NCBI GenBank assembly: GCA_030154385.1
Contig: JASKJZ010000027.1
Location: 1-13,142, forward strand
Direction: 5' to 3'
Source of the DNA: Clostridiales bacterium
GTDB lineage: Bacteria; Bacillota_A; Clostridia; Lachnospirales; Lachnospiraceae
DNA length: 13,142 nucleotides
Shown here: in pieces, positions 1-5,295 of the stretch
How positions within the stretch are numbered: the first letter of the stretch is position 1
Layout of the letters: each line of letters opens with the position of its first letter
The notes under the pieces: generated by a model
The model's input: the letters and a program-made list of their open reading frames with translations, nothing else
The model's database searches: none
What the model was told of the DNA's origin: nothing
Program-made: the position numbers and the translations under genes

Positions 1-1
1 T

Positions 2-241
2 TTAGAAGAACTGCTTACCTGTAAAAATAAAAACTTTTTATGGCAAAAGTACGAAAAAAAGTATAAAAAAATTATGGGATATCCATCCAATGCTATAATA
101 ACGCTTCATTCGGATGACATAGAAGACAGGGTTTATGATTCTTTCGAAAATGGCACCTATCGGCGAGAAGGAGCAAAGGTTGGGAGAAATGATCCTTGTC
201 CTTGTGGAAGTGGGAAAAAGTATAAGCAATGCTGTGGCTGA
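2..241 (+). CDS. SEC-C motif protein, C-terminal fragment (5' end outside window)
   Basis: The frame is open from the left edge and gives 79 residues before a TGA stop; the start codon lies outside the window. The C-terminus reads [19 protein letters not shown], a textbook SEC-C zinc-binding motif with Cys66, Cys68, Cys77 and Cys78 of the fragment as the likely metal ligands. This motif occurs at the end of SecA and of many small uncharacterised proteins. The remaining visible part is charged and Lys/Tyr-rich and shows no SecA C-linker that I recognise, so this is more likely a stand-alone SEC-C protein than SecA. No function is assigned beyond probable zinc binding. No clear terminator follows it before the next promoter at 270. 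Confidence 0.75.
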   Translation, partial: LEELLTCKNKNFLWQKYEKKYKKIMGYPSNAIITLHSDDIEDRVYDSFENGTYRREGAKVGRNDPCPCGSGKKYKQCCG

Positions 242-269
242 TAGAGAAAAATTTCATATCTTATTATAA

Positions 270-298
270 TTGACGTACGCTAAAACGTACGCTATAAT
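270..298 (+). promoter_or_regulatory. Promoter of the yefM-yoeB operon
   Basis: The -35 box TTGACG (270-275) and the -10 box TATAAT (293-298) are separated by exactly 17 bp. Transcription should start near 305, about 20 nt before the yefM ATG. The strong SD AAGGAAGGAG (308-317) lies in between. This is a near-consensus sigma-A type promoter. Confidence 0.8.
273..294 (+). promoter_or_regulatory. Putative YefM(-YoeB) operator: two CGTACG cores
   Basis: The 10-mer ACGTACGCTA occurs twice, at 273-282 and 285-294, a 12-bp period. Each copy contains the perfect palindrome CGTACG (274-279 and 286-291). The two cores fill the spacer between -35 and -10 and touch both boxes. In E. coli, YefM-YoeB autoregulates through palindromes with TGTACA cores placed 12 bp apart. 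The same spacing and a related NGTACN core here suggest the same arrangement. The assignment is by analogy. Confidence 0.65.
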
Positions 299-324
299 GA
301 ATAAACAAGGAAGGAGATGATTCT

Positions 325-576
325 ATGACAGCAATTAGCGCGACGAAGGCAAGAGAAAATTTATATCAATTAATAGCAGAGGTAAATACAAATAATACTG
401 CCATTACGATAACAAATAACCGAGGGAAAAATGCAGTTATTTTATCGGAGGATGATTGGAATGCATTACAGGAGACCTTGTATCTAATGTCAGTGCCGGG
501 GTTGACAGAGTCCATCCTAGAAGGTGGAAAACAAGACATTACGGATTGTGTATCAGAGGATGAGGTGGAGTGGTAG
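325..576 (+). CDS. yefM: YefM/Phd-type antitoxin
   Basis: This 83-residue protein has the layout of the Phd/YefM antitoxin family. The N-terminal DNA-binding and dimer domain includes MTAISATKARENLYQLI and the following beta-rich stretch (ITITNNRGKNAVILSEDDW, about residues 27-45). It is followed by a helix (NALQETLYLM) and an acidic, probably disordered tail (about 60-83) that would wrap the toxin and block its active site. The start is fixed by the SD AAGGAAGGAG 7 nt upstream of ATG. It is directly followed by the YoeB toxin gene, with no intervening base after the TAG stop. It should repress its own promoter at the CGTACG sites and neutralise YoeB. Family assignment is firm; DNA target is inferred. 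Confidence 0.9.
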   Translation: MTAISATKARENLYQLIAEVNTNNTAITITNNRGKNAVILSEDDWNALQETLYLMSVPGLTESILEGGKQDITDCVSEDEVEW

Positions 577-873
577 GTGTATCGAATAGTATATACAAAG
601 CAGGCAGTAAAGGATATTAAAAAACTAAAAGCTTCGGGTCTTAGTGCAAAAGCGAAAGAATTAATAGAAGTAATTCGAGAAGATCCATTTAAGAATCCAC
701 CACCATATGAAGGTTTGGTCGGTAATTTAGATGGATTTTATTCAAGAAGAATTAATATTAAGCATAGATTGGTATATCAGGTATATGCAGATAACATAGA
801 GATTGACGGTATGGAGTATGAAGGTACGGTTAAAATTGTGCGTATGTGGACACACTATGAGGCAATGCGATAG
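577..873 (+). CDS. yoeB: YoeB-family ribosome-dependent mRNA interferase toxin
   Basis: The product is 98 residues of the Txe/YoeB (RelE-superfamily) fold. The stretch GFYSRRINIKHRLVYQV (53-69) matches the YoeB core. By alignment with E. coli YoeB (Glu46, Arg65, His83) the catalytic residues are Glu45, Arg64 and His93. YoeB toxins bind the ribosomal A site and cleave mRNA after the start codon region. The start is GTG, directly abutting the antitoxin's TAG stop; the SD AGGTGG (563-568) lies inside yefM, and no in-frame ATG exists before residue 79. It is about 14 residues longer than the E. coli protein, mainly from an extra stretch (about 73-86, DNIEIDGMEYEGTV) before the catalytic His. All key residues are kept, so it looks intact. 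Confidence 0.9.
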   Translation: MYRIVYTKQAVKDIKKLKASGLSAKAKELIEVIREDPFKNPPPYEGLVGNLDGFYSRRINIKHRLVYQVYADNIEIDGMEYEGTVKIVRMWTHYEAMR

Positions 874-900
874 CTTTTGTGGAAACTATCGCATTGCCTC
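859..900. repeat. Perfect 15-bp inverted repeat between convergent genes (possible bidirectional terminator)
   Basis: GAGGCAATGCGATAG (859-873) is followed after a 12-nt loop by its exact complement, CTATCGCATTGCCTC (886-900). The left arm is the last five codons of yoeB including its TAG stop; the right arm ends 10 bp before the stop of the convergent aminotransferase gene. Its position suits a shared transcription end or 3' RNA-protecting hairpin. Neither strand shows a proper T-tract after the stem, so a classic intrinsic terminator is not proven. Confidence 0.55.
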
Positions 901-909
901 TATAACGCA

Positions 910-2007
910 CTATTGAAAACGCTGCTTTCTAAGATAAGAAAGCGTTTCGGCAAGTGCTTCAAGCGTCTGCCTTACATCTACTTCATGTGCATTTTCTCCC
1001 ATGTGTCCAATGCGGATTACTTCTCCAGCTAGAACATCAAAGGAGCCTGCAATCATGATTCCATGAACCTCTTCCATGCGCTCTAAAATCTGGCTGGACG
1101 TAAGATCCTCTGGCACTTTGAAAACGGTTACGGTATTGGAGTAGCCGTTTTTATTATAGAGGGAAAGGCCTAGATTTGTGATATAATCTCTGGTAATTTT
1201 TGCAAGTCGTTTGTGCCGTTCGACAATCGTGCGGTCTTCCTCTACATTTTGCAACGCCACAGAAAGCCCCAAGATATCACTGATTGGCATGCTGTAGGGA
1301 AACCATTTGTTTTTATAATAGTCCTTTAGGTTCAATATATTTGCATAGAAGGAAGCAATCGGAGTCTGTCTATTTTCCATGGCAGAAATGGCATCGGGGC
1401 TGACGCAAAGCATCGTAAGTCCGATGGGAGCAGAGAGTGCCTTTTGTGAGCCCAGGCACAGGATATCGATTTGTGCTTCGTCAACATCGACCTCATTGCC
1501 AAAGGCGCCAGAGACGGAGTCGACCACTGTTAGTATACCATATTGCTTTAATAATGGACAAATCGCATGGATGTCATTTAGCATACCGCTTGGAGTATCA
1601 CAGTGAACGATTGTAGCATACTTAAATGCATGATCAGCTTCTAGATAAGCAGCAATCGCTGGGACATTAAGCTGCTCGGTATAATCGCTGGAAAATAGGA
1701 CGGGGGTTCCGCCATACAAGCTTACAAAATCAGCAAAGCCCTTTCCAAAGACGCCATTGTCAAAGACGAGCACGCGGTCGCCAGGCTCTGTGAGAGAAGC
1801 ACAGGCTGCCTCCAGTCCTAAAATACCCTCTCCACTTAAGATATAGGATTCATTTTTGGTATGCATCAAACGACTGATCTGCTTACAGGTTTTTTTATAA
1901 AAGTCATAAAAGTTAAGATCTAAATCTGGATTTCCCGTTTCTTGGCTTCTGGCCATTCGTACATTCTCTCGGACCTGTGTGGGTCCAGGTGTCATCAGTT
2001 TTAACAT
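910..2007 (-). CDS. Class V PLP-dependent aminotransferase (alanine-glyoxylate/serine-pyruvate type)
   Basis: This complete 365-residue protein belongs to the fold-type I, class V aminotransferase family that includes alanine-glyoxylate and serine-pyruvate aminotransferases. Visible landmarks are the N-terminal MTPGPTQV, the PLP-contacting Asp163 in TVVDSVSGAFG, the Schiff-base Lys189 in GSQKAL, and Arg332 in VIRIGHMG, which in the family binds the substrate carboxylate. The probable reaction is amino transfer between a small amino acid (alanine, serine or aspartate) and a 2-oxo acid such as glyoxylate or pyruvate; the real substrate pair cannot be read from sequence. An SD (AGGAAGGG on the minus strand, 2021-2028) lies 13 nt upstream of ATG. 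It follows the ECF S-component gene on the same strand with an 86-bp gap and may be co-transcribed. It ends facing yoeB. Confidence 0.88.
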   Translation of the reverse strand: MLKLMTPGPTQVRENVRMARSQETGNPDLDLNFYDFYKKTCKQISRLMHTKNESYILSGEGILGLEAACASLTEPGDRVLVFDNGVFGKGFADFVSLYGGTPVLFSSDYTEQLNVPAIAAYLEADHAFKYATIVHCDTPSGMLNDIHAICPLLKQYGILTVVDSVSGAFGNEVDVDEAQIDILCLGSQKALSAPIGLTMLCVSPDAISAMENRQTPIASFYANILNLKDYYKNKWFPYSMPISDILGLSVALQNVEEDRTIVERHKRLAKITRDYITNLGLSLYNKNGYSNTVTVFKVPEDLTSSQILERMEEVHGIMIAGSFDVLAGEVIRIGHMGENAHEVDVRQTLEALAETLSYLRKQRFQ

Positions 2008-2093
2008 CCTTGTATTCTTTCCCTTCCTGTTCTATAAATTTTTTGCATTTTCTATTATGATACCACAGATTGTATCGCACTATGTACTATCTT

Positions 2094-2627
2094 TTACGCA
2101 AAGTGGCGAAGAGCTGCTTCTAAGGGTTTGATGAGAATCAAAACGATAATGCCGGCAACGCCTACCTGAATCACATTTCCTGGAATAGAGCCAAGTGGTG
2201 CCACAAAGTTGTGATAAAGGAAGGCTTCAAATAAATAATAGCCTACAATTTTGATTGCTAGCGCGAAGATAAGAGCTAAAATTCGGTAAGGAAGGGATTT
2301 GTGTTTTTCCGTAACGGCACCCACCGTATATCCCATCAGTCCAACAACAACAAAGGTGCAAGGAGCCCACGCCGTCCAGCCAGAGAGCAGATCAAAAAGT
2401 CCCATTCCAACTGCGCCAGTGATGGCACCCGTTCGTTTCCCATAAAGAAGAGCAGCCACAAAGAGTGGTACATTGCCCAAATGGATAAGTCCGCCATTTC
2501 CTGCAATCGGAAGTCGGATGTTGACAAAAGAGGTAAAGACCAGAGTGAGTGCAATGAACATTGCGGTAATTGTCAGTTGCTTAATGGAAGATTGTGTGTT
2601 TATATTTGCTGTCTTCTGCTGATTCAT
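2094..2627 (-). CDS. ECF transporter S component (substrate-binding membrane subunit)
   Basis: This 177-residue protein is very hydrophobic, with about six membrane segments (roughly residues 18-37, 48-63, 67-83, 88-106, 114-137, 146-166). Its size and topology fit the S components of energy-coupling factor vitamin transporters. The run IHLGNVPLFVAALLYGKRTG and the Gly-rich segment after it recall the family that holds riboflavin, pyridoxine and hydroxymethylpyrimidine carriers. The S component binds the vitamin and docks onto a shared EcfT-EcfA-EcfA' ATPase module, which is not in this window. The substrate cannot be told. The SD CGAGGGA (2634-2640, minus strand) is 6 nt from ATG. The neighbouring PLP aminotransferase makes a B6-type vitamer tempting, but that is only a guess. 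The gene has a long structured upstream region. Confidence 0.85.
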   Translation of the reverse strand: MNQQKTANINTQSSIKQLTITAMFIALTLVFTSFVNIRLPIAGNGGLIHLGNVPLFVAALLYGKRTGAITGAVGMGLFDLLSGWTAWAPCTFVVVGLMGYTVGAVTEKHKSLPYRILALIFALAIKIVGYYLFEAFLYHNFVAPLGSIPGNVIQVGVAGIIVLILIKPLEAALRHFA

Positions 2628-2649
2628 AAAAAATCCCTCGTTTCTTTTT

Positions 2650-2856
2650 ATATGATGTTACATCCCCAATGTGGCATCGCTGTAAGTCATCGCTTCAATG
2701 CCACTACCCAATGCCACCACGGATTGCTCCGCCTTACAGGCTCACGCAATCCTAAAACATTCGAAATCCGCCCTATTCGGGCTACTTTCTCATGTTTTGC
2801 AGGTTCCAAGGTCGCGTGTTTTCATGCAAGCATGAAACACGCGACTTTGGAACCTT
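2650..2856 (-). promoter_or_regulatory. Structured leader or intergenic repeat element upstream of the ECF S-component gene
   Basis: No gene fits here, but the stretch is packed with complementary arms. GTGGCAT (2671-2677) can pair with ATGCCAC at 2698-2704 or with a second copy at 2711-2717. GGATTGC/GCAATCC (2721-2727/2746-2752) encloses GCC/GGC (2731-2733/2739-2741). AAAACAT/ATGTTTT (2754-2760/2792-2798) encloses GCCC/GGGC (2770-2773/2779-2782). A 25-bp hairpin occupies 2801-2855. Read leftward, this would be the 5' leader of the S-component mRNA. I find no consensus of the TPP, FMN, THF or cobalamin riboswitches. It is either an unknown structured RNA or a mobile palindromic intergenic repeat. 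Confidence 0.55.
2801..2855. repeat. Long near-perfect inverted repeat (hairpin, about 25 bp arms)
   Basis: The left arm (2801-2826) and right arm (2831-2855) pair over 25 bp, with one G/A difference and one extra T in the left arm; the loop is CAAG. Each arm contains the GC-rich core GTCGCGTGTTT. This is by far the most stable hairpin in the window. There is no T-tract on either side, so it is not an ordinary terminator. Confidence 0.85.
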
Positions 2857-2862
2857 TGTGTC

Positions 2863-2891
2863 ATTGTATCGAATTTTTGGCTTGCTTTAAA
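2863..2891 (-). promoter_or_regulatory. Possible promoter of the ECF S-component/aminotransferase unit
   Basis: On the minus strand, TTTAAA (2886-2891) and TACAAT (2863-2868) are 17 bp apart. The -10 is good and the -35 is weak. The predicted start, near 2856, falls at the first base of the large hairpin (2855), which would make a 5'-capped structured leader of about 230 nt. The call rests on hexamers and spacing only. Confidence 0.4.
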
Positions 2892-2945
2892 TAGCCAGTT
2901 ATTAAAAAATGAATGGTGCCAGATTGGCTTTTTCGATAAAAATAC

Positions 2946-2974
2946 TTGACATTTGTCTTTTGTGACCATATACT
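2946..2974 (+). promoter_or_regulatory. Main promoter of the fatty-acid biosynthesis operon
   Basis: TTGACA (2946-2951) and TATACT (2969-2974) are separated by 17 bp, an almost perfect sigma-A type promoter. The start would be near 2981, giving a leader of about 95 nt before the fabH ATG. The -10 box is overlapped by the tandem repeat at 2970-3001. Confidence 0.8.
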
Positions 2975-3001
2975 TTTAAAGTCAAATACTTTTAATGTAA
3001 A
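2970..3001 (+). promoter_or_regulatory. Tandem 16-bp repeat over the fab promoter -10/start site, putative repressor operator
   Basis: ATACTTTTAAAGTCAA (2970-2985) is followed immediately by ATACTTTTAATGTAAA (2986-3001); 14 of 16 positions match. The first copy contains the odd-length palindrome ACTTT-T-AAAGT (2972-2982). The repeats begin inside the -10 and run about 20 bp past the expected start, where a bound protein would block transcription. Firmicute fab operons are commonly controlled by FapR or by MarR-type FabT. The FapR consensus is not evident here, so a MarR-type repressor is more likely. No regulator gene is in the window. Confidence 0.5.
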
Positions 3002-3006
3002 ACTAT

Positions 3007-3034
3007 TTGAAAATAAGACAAAAAAGAGTATGAT
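3007..3034 (+). promoter_or_regulatory. Possible second, downstream promoter for fabH
   Basis: TTGAAA (3007-3012) and TATGAT (3029-3034) are 16 bp apart, which would start RNA near 3041, about 36 nt before the fabH ATG. It lies just beyond the tandem repeats, so it could escape or share their control. It is weaker than the upstream promoter and based on hexamers only. Confidence 0.35.
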
Positions 3035-3076
3035 ATAGAAAATGAATCGGAATCGAAGGATAGATGAGGGATCGGA

Positions 3077-4033
3077 ATGTTTGGACAGATTATAGGAACT
3101 GGGATGTATCGGCCAGAGCAGGTATTGACCAATGAAGAATTGTCAAAAATAGTAGATACGACGGATGAGTGGATTACCGAACGCACGGGGATTAGACGAC
3201 GGCATATCGCGAAAGAGGATACGACCGTTTCGATGGCTGTAAAGGCTTCCGTACAGGCGCTGGAAAATGCCAACATAGGAGCCGAGGAGATCGACCTTAT
3301 CTTGTTTGCCAGCTTTTCTGCAAATGTGCTGCTGCCAAGTGCGGCGTGTGCAGTACAAAGGGAGATTGGGGCGAGTAAAGCCGTGGGGTTTGATATCAAT
3401 GCTGCTTGTAGTGGCTTTGTATTTGCCTATAATACGGCGCAGATGTATCTGGCTGGCGGTCAGTATCAGACCATTTTGGTGATAGGTGCTGAGAGCCTTT
3501 CGCATTTACTGGATTGGTCGGATCGTGGGACTTGCATTTTATTTGGAGATGGGGCAGGCGCGGTTGTACTTCGTGCAAACGAACAGGCTATGTTTTCCAG
3601 TGTGATGCATTCTAATGGAGCCAAGGCAGATGCACTTACCTTAGAGAGTCGCCATCAGGCGGACTGGGAGATGAGATTGCCTGCTACTTATATTCATATG
3701 GATGGAAAAGCGGTATTTCAGTTTGCCATCAAGGAAGTGCCTAGAGCAATCGAAGAACTAATGAGTACACTTCCACTCGGCATAGAGGAGATCGACTGGT
3801 TTCTTCTTCATCAGGCCAATAAACGGATTATCGGGTCGGTTGCCAAGCGGCTTTCCTTATCCGAAGAGAGGTTTCCTGTGAATTTAATGGAATATGGAAA
3901 TACCTCGTCCGCCAGCATTCCCATTTTACTGCATGAGCTGGCGCAGGAAGGGCAGCTAAAGCGAGGACAAAAAATAATTATGGCGGGCTTTGGGGCAGGA
4001 CTTTCCTGGGGCGCGACCTATCTGGAATGGTAA
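3077..4033 (+). CDS. fabH: 3-oxoacyl-[ACP] synthase III (KAS III), chain initiation
   Basis: This cytoplasmic 318-residue thiolase-fold enzyme condenses an acyl-CoA primer with malonyl-ACP to give the first 3-ketoacyl-ACP. The Cys-His-Asn triad is present: Cys111 in NAACSGFVFAY, His245 in LLHQANKRI and Asn275 in EYGNTSSAS. The residue after the HQAN motif and the C-terminal GFGAGLSWGAT also match the family, and the length is typical. The ATG is preceded by a modest SD (GAGGGA, 3066-3071). It is the first gene of the operon, behind the repeat-covered promoter, which suits its role in committing carbon to lipid synthesis. An 80-nt gap with two hairpins separates it from acpP. Primer choice (acetyl versus branched acyl) cannot be judged from the sequence alone. 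Confidence 0.97.
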   Translation: MFGQIIGTGMYRPEQVLTNEELSKIVDTTDEWITERTGIRRRHIAKEDTTVSMAVKASVQALENANIGAEEIDLILFASFSANVLLPSAACAVQREIGASKAVGFDINAACSGFVFAYNTAQMYLAGGQYQTILVIGAESLSHLLDWSDRGTCILFGDGAGAVVLRANEQAMFSSVMHSNGAKADALTLESRHQADWEMRLPATYIHMDGKAVFQFAIKEVPRAIEELMSTLPLGIEEIDWFLLHQANKRIIGSVAKRLSLSEERFPVNLMEYGNTSSASIPILLHELAQEGQLKRGQKIIMAGFGAGLSWGATYLEW

Positions 4034-4034
4034 T

Positions 4035-4079
4035 ATCCGAGCTATCTCGGATGATATAAAAGGAAATAGTAGAACTATT
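4035..4079 (+). promoter_or_regulatory. Two consecutive small hairpins between fabH and acpP
   Basis: ATCCGAG-CTAT-CTCGGAT (4035-4052) forms a 7-bp stem that starts just after the fabH stop. AATAGT-AGA-ACTATT (4065-4079) forms a second, 6-bp stem. No T-tract follows either, so they do not look like intrinsic terminators. They could mark an RNA processing point or protect the downstream acpP message, whose product is usually needed in excess. Confidence 0.5.
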
Positions 4080-4113
4080 ATAAAAAAAGAAAAGATTAAA
4101 GGAGATTATCGCG

Positions 4114-4338
4114 ATGTTAGAAAAAATGAAGGAAATCATTGTAGAAGGATTAGGAGTACAGCCAGAGGAGGTTGTAACAGGAGCGCGTTTTAAAGAGGAT
4201 TTAGGAGCGGATTCTTTGGATTTATTTGAAATGGTTATGTCCCTGGAAGAAGAATTTGGAGTGGAAATTCCAACCGAAGAGCTTGAGAAAATGTCGACGG
4301 TGGGCGATGTTATGAATTATATCGAGGAGCATAAATAA
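4114..4338 (+). CDS. acpP: Acyl carrier protein
   Basis: This is a 74-residue, acidic, four-helix carrier protein. Ser34 in the DSL motif ([14 protein letters not shown]) is the site where 4'-phosphopantetheine is attached by a holo-ACP synthase; the acyl chain rides on this arm between all the Fab enzymes. The conserved N-terminal helix, the long loop with GVQPEEV and the C-terminal [17 protein letters not shown] are all typical of AcpP rather than a polyketide or D-alanyl carrier. The SD AAAGGAG (4098-4104) lies 9 nt before ATG. It sits between fabH and fabK, with 18 nt to the latter. A stronger SD and the hairpins upstream fit high expression. Confidence 0.97.
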   Translation: MLEKMKEIIVEGLGVQPEEVVTGARFKEDLGADSLDLFEMVMSLEEEFGVEIPTEELEKMSTVGDVMNYIEEHK

Positions 4339-4356
4339 TAAAGAGAGGTTTTTTGC

Positions 4357-5295
4357 GTGAAGACTGAAATAACCAATTTATTAGGAATAGAATACCCGAT
4401 CATCCAAGGTGGGATGGCATGGGTAGCAGAGAGCCATTTGGCGGTTGGCGTGTCTAAGGCGGGTGGCCTTGGTATCATTGCAGCAGCAAATGCGCCTGCC
4501 CAGTGGGTAAGAGAGCAGATTAGGGAAGTGAAGCGACAAACAGATCGGCCTTTTGGAGTGAATATCATGCTGATGAGCCCTTATGCCGAGGAAGTCGCAC
4601 ATATTGTAGCGGAGGAAAAGGTACCCGTTGTTACAACGGGAGCTGGAAATCCAGAAAAGTATATGGCGATGTGGAAGGAAGCAGGTATCAAGGTGATTCC
4701 TGTGGTTGCTTCGGTTGCGCTTGCAAAGCGGATGGAACGCTGCGGTGCGGATGCCATTATCGCAGAGGGCAGCGAGGCAGGTGGTCATATTGGAGAAAGT
4801 ACCACGATGACCTTGGTGCCGCAAATTGTAGATGAAGTGAAAATACCAGTGATAGCAGCGGGTGGAATTGCCGATGGAAGAGGGGTGGCGGCGGCCTTTA
4901 TGCTTGGCGCAAAGGGTGTACAAATTGGGACTGCCTTTGTCGTGTCCAAAGAATCTATCGTACATGATAACTATAAACAGGCAGTTATTAAGGCAAAGGA
5001 TATCGATTCAAAGGTAACCGGAAGAAGTACCGGTCATCCGGTGCGTACCCTTCGAAATAAGCAGACCAGAGAATATCTGCGTCTGGAGGCAGAGGGCGCA
5101 TCCTTTGAAGAGCTTGAGCATTTGACGCTCGGTGGTCTTCGAAAGGCTGTGGTCGAGGGCGATGTGATCAATGGAAGTGTGATGGCAGGGCAGATCGCAG
5201 GCTTGGTAAAGGAAGAATATACCTGTGAAGCCTTTGTACTGCGAATCATTGGAGAGGCAAAAAAAGCGATGGAGGACATCCGATATTATGAGTAA
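4357..5295 (+). CDS. fabK: Enoyl-[ACP] reductase II (FMN-dependent)
   Basis: A 312-residue TIM-barrel flavoenzyme that reduces trans-2-enoyl-ACP with NAD(P)H and FMN, the last step of each elongation round. Visible motifs are IIQGGMAWVAESHLAVGVSKAGGLG (residues 15-39), the catalytic region EGSEAGGHIGE with His144 (same number as in pneumococcal FabK), and the FMN phosphate-binding AAGGIADGRG plus GVQIGTAF. It belongs to the nitronate monooxygenase superfamily, but the match to FabK and the operon position make the enoyl reductase call secure. Translation starts at GTG with SD GAGAGG (4343-4348). The gene overlaps fabD by 8 bp. As no fabI is seen, it probably is the main enoyl reductase, which would make the organism naturally tolerant of triclosan-like FabI inhibitors (inference). 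Confidence 0.95.
   Translation: MKTEITNLLGIEYPIIQGGMAWVAESHLAVGVSKAGGLGIIAAANAPAQWVREQIREVKRQTDRPFGVNIMLMSPYAEEVAHIVAEEKVPVVTTGAGNPEKYMAMWKEAGIKVIPVVASVALAKRMERCGADAIIAEGSEAGGHIGESTTMTLVPQIVDEVKIPVIAAGGIADGRGVAAAFMLGAKGVQIGTAFVVSKESIVHDNYKQAVIKAKDIDSKVTGRSTGHPVRTLRNKQTREYLRLEAEGASFEELEHLTLGGLRKAVVEGDVINGSVMAGQIAGLVKEEYTCEAFVLRIIGEAKKAMEDIRYYE

Noticed and set aside
2040..2091. Terminator or promoter between the ECF gene and the aminotransferase
   Set aside because: Only a 5-bp GATAC/GTATC stem without a T-tract and no well-spaced promoter hexamers could be seen.
2301..2894. Rightward open frame of 197 codons
   Set aside because: It runs antisense to the ECF S-component gene and through the hairpin region, has no SD, and its product has no recognisable features; it is a shadow frame.
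2640..2900. TPP, FMN, THF or cobalamin riboswitch
   Set aside because: None of the conserved core sequences of these classes can be found on the minus strand; kept only as an unclassified structured element.
2893..2933. Rho-independent terminator (AGCCA...TGGCTTTTT)
   Set aside because: The stem is only 5 bp with a loop of 27 nt, and no rightward gene ends nearby.
2946..3076. FapR operator at the fab promoter
   Set aside because: The inverted repeat around a TTAGTACC-type half site is absent; the repeats present are direct and AT-rich.
3990..4193. Small rightward frame bridging fabH and acpP
   Set aside because: It overlaps both genes in another frame and has no SD or family features.
5225..5287. 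N-terminal extension of FabD
   Set aside because: The 21 extra residues only re-read the end of fabK in another frame; MSKIAFLYPGQGAQ at 5288 matches the family start.
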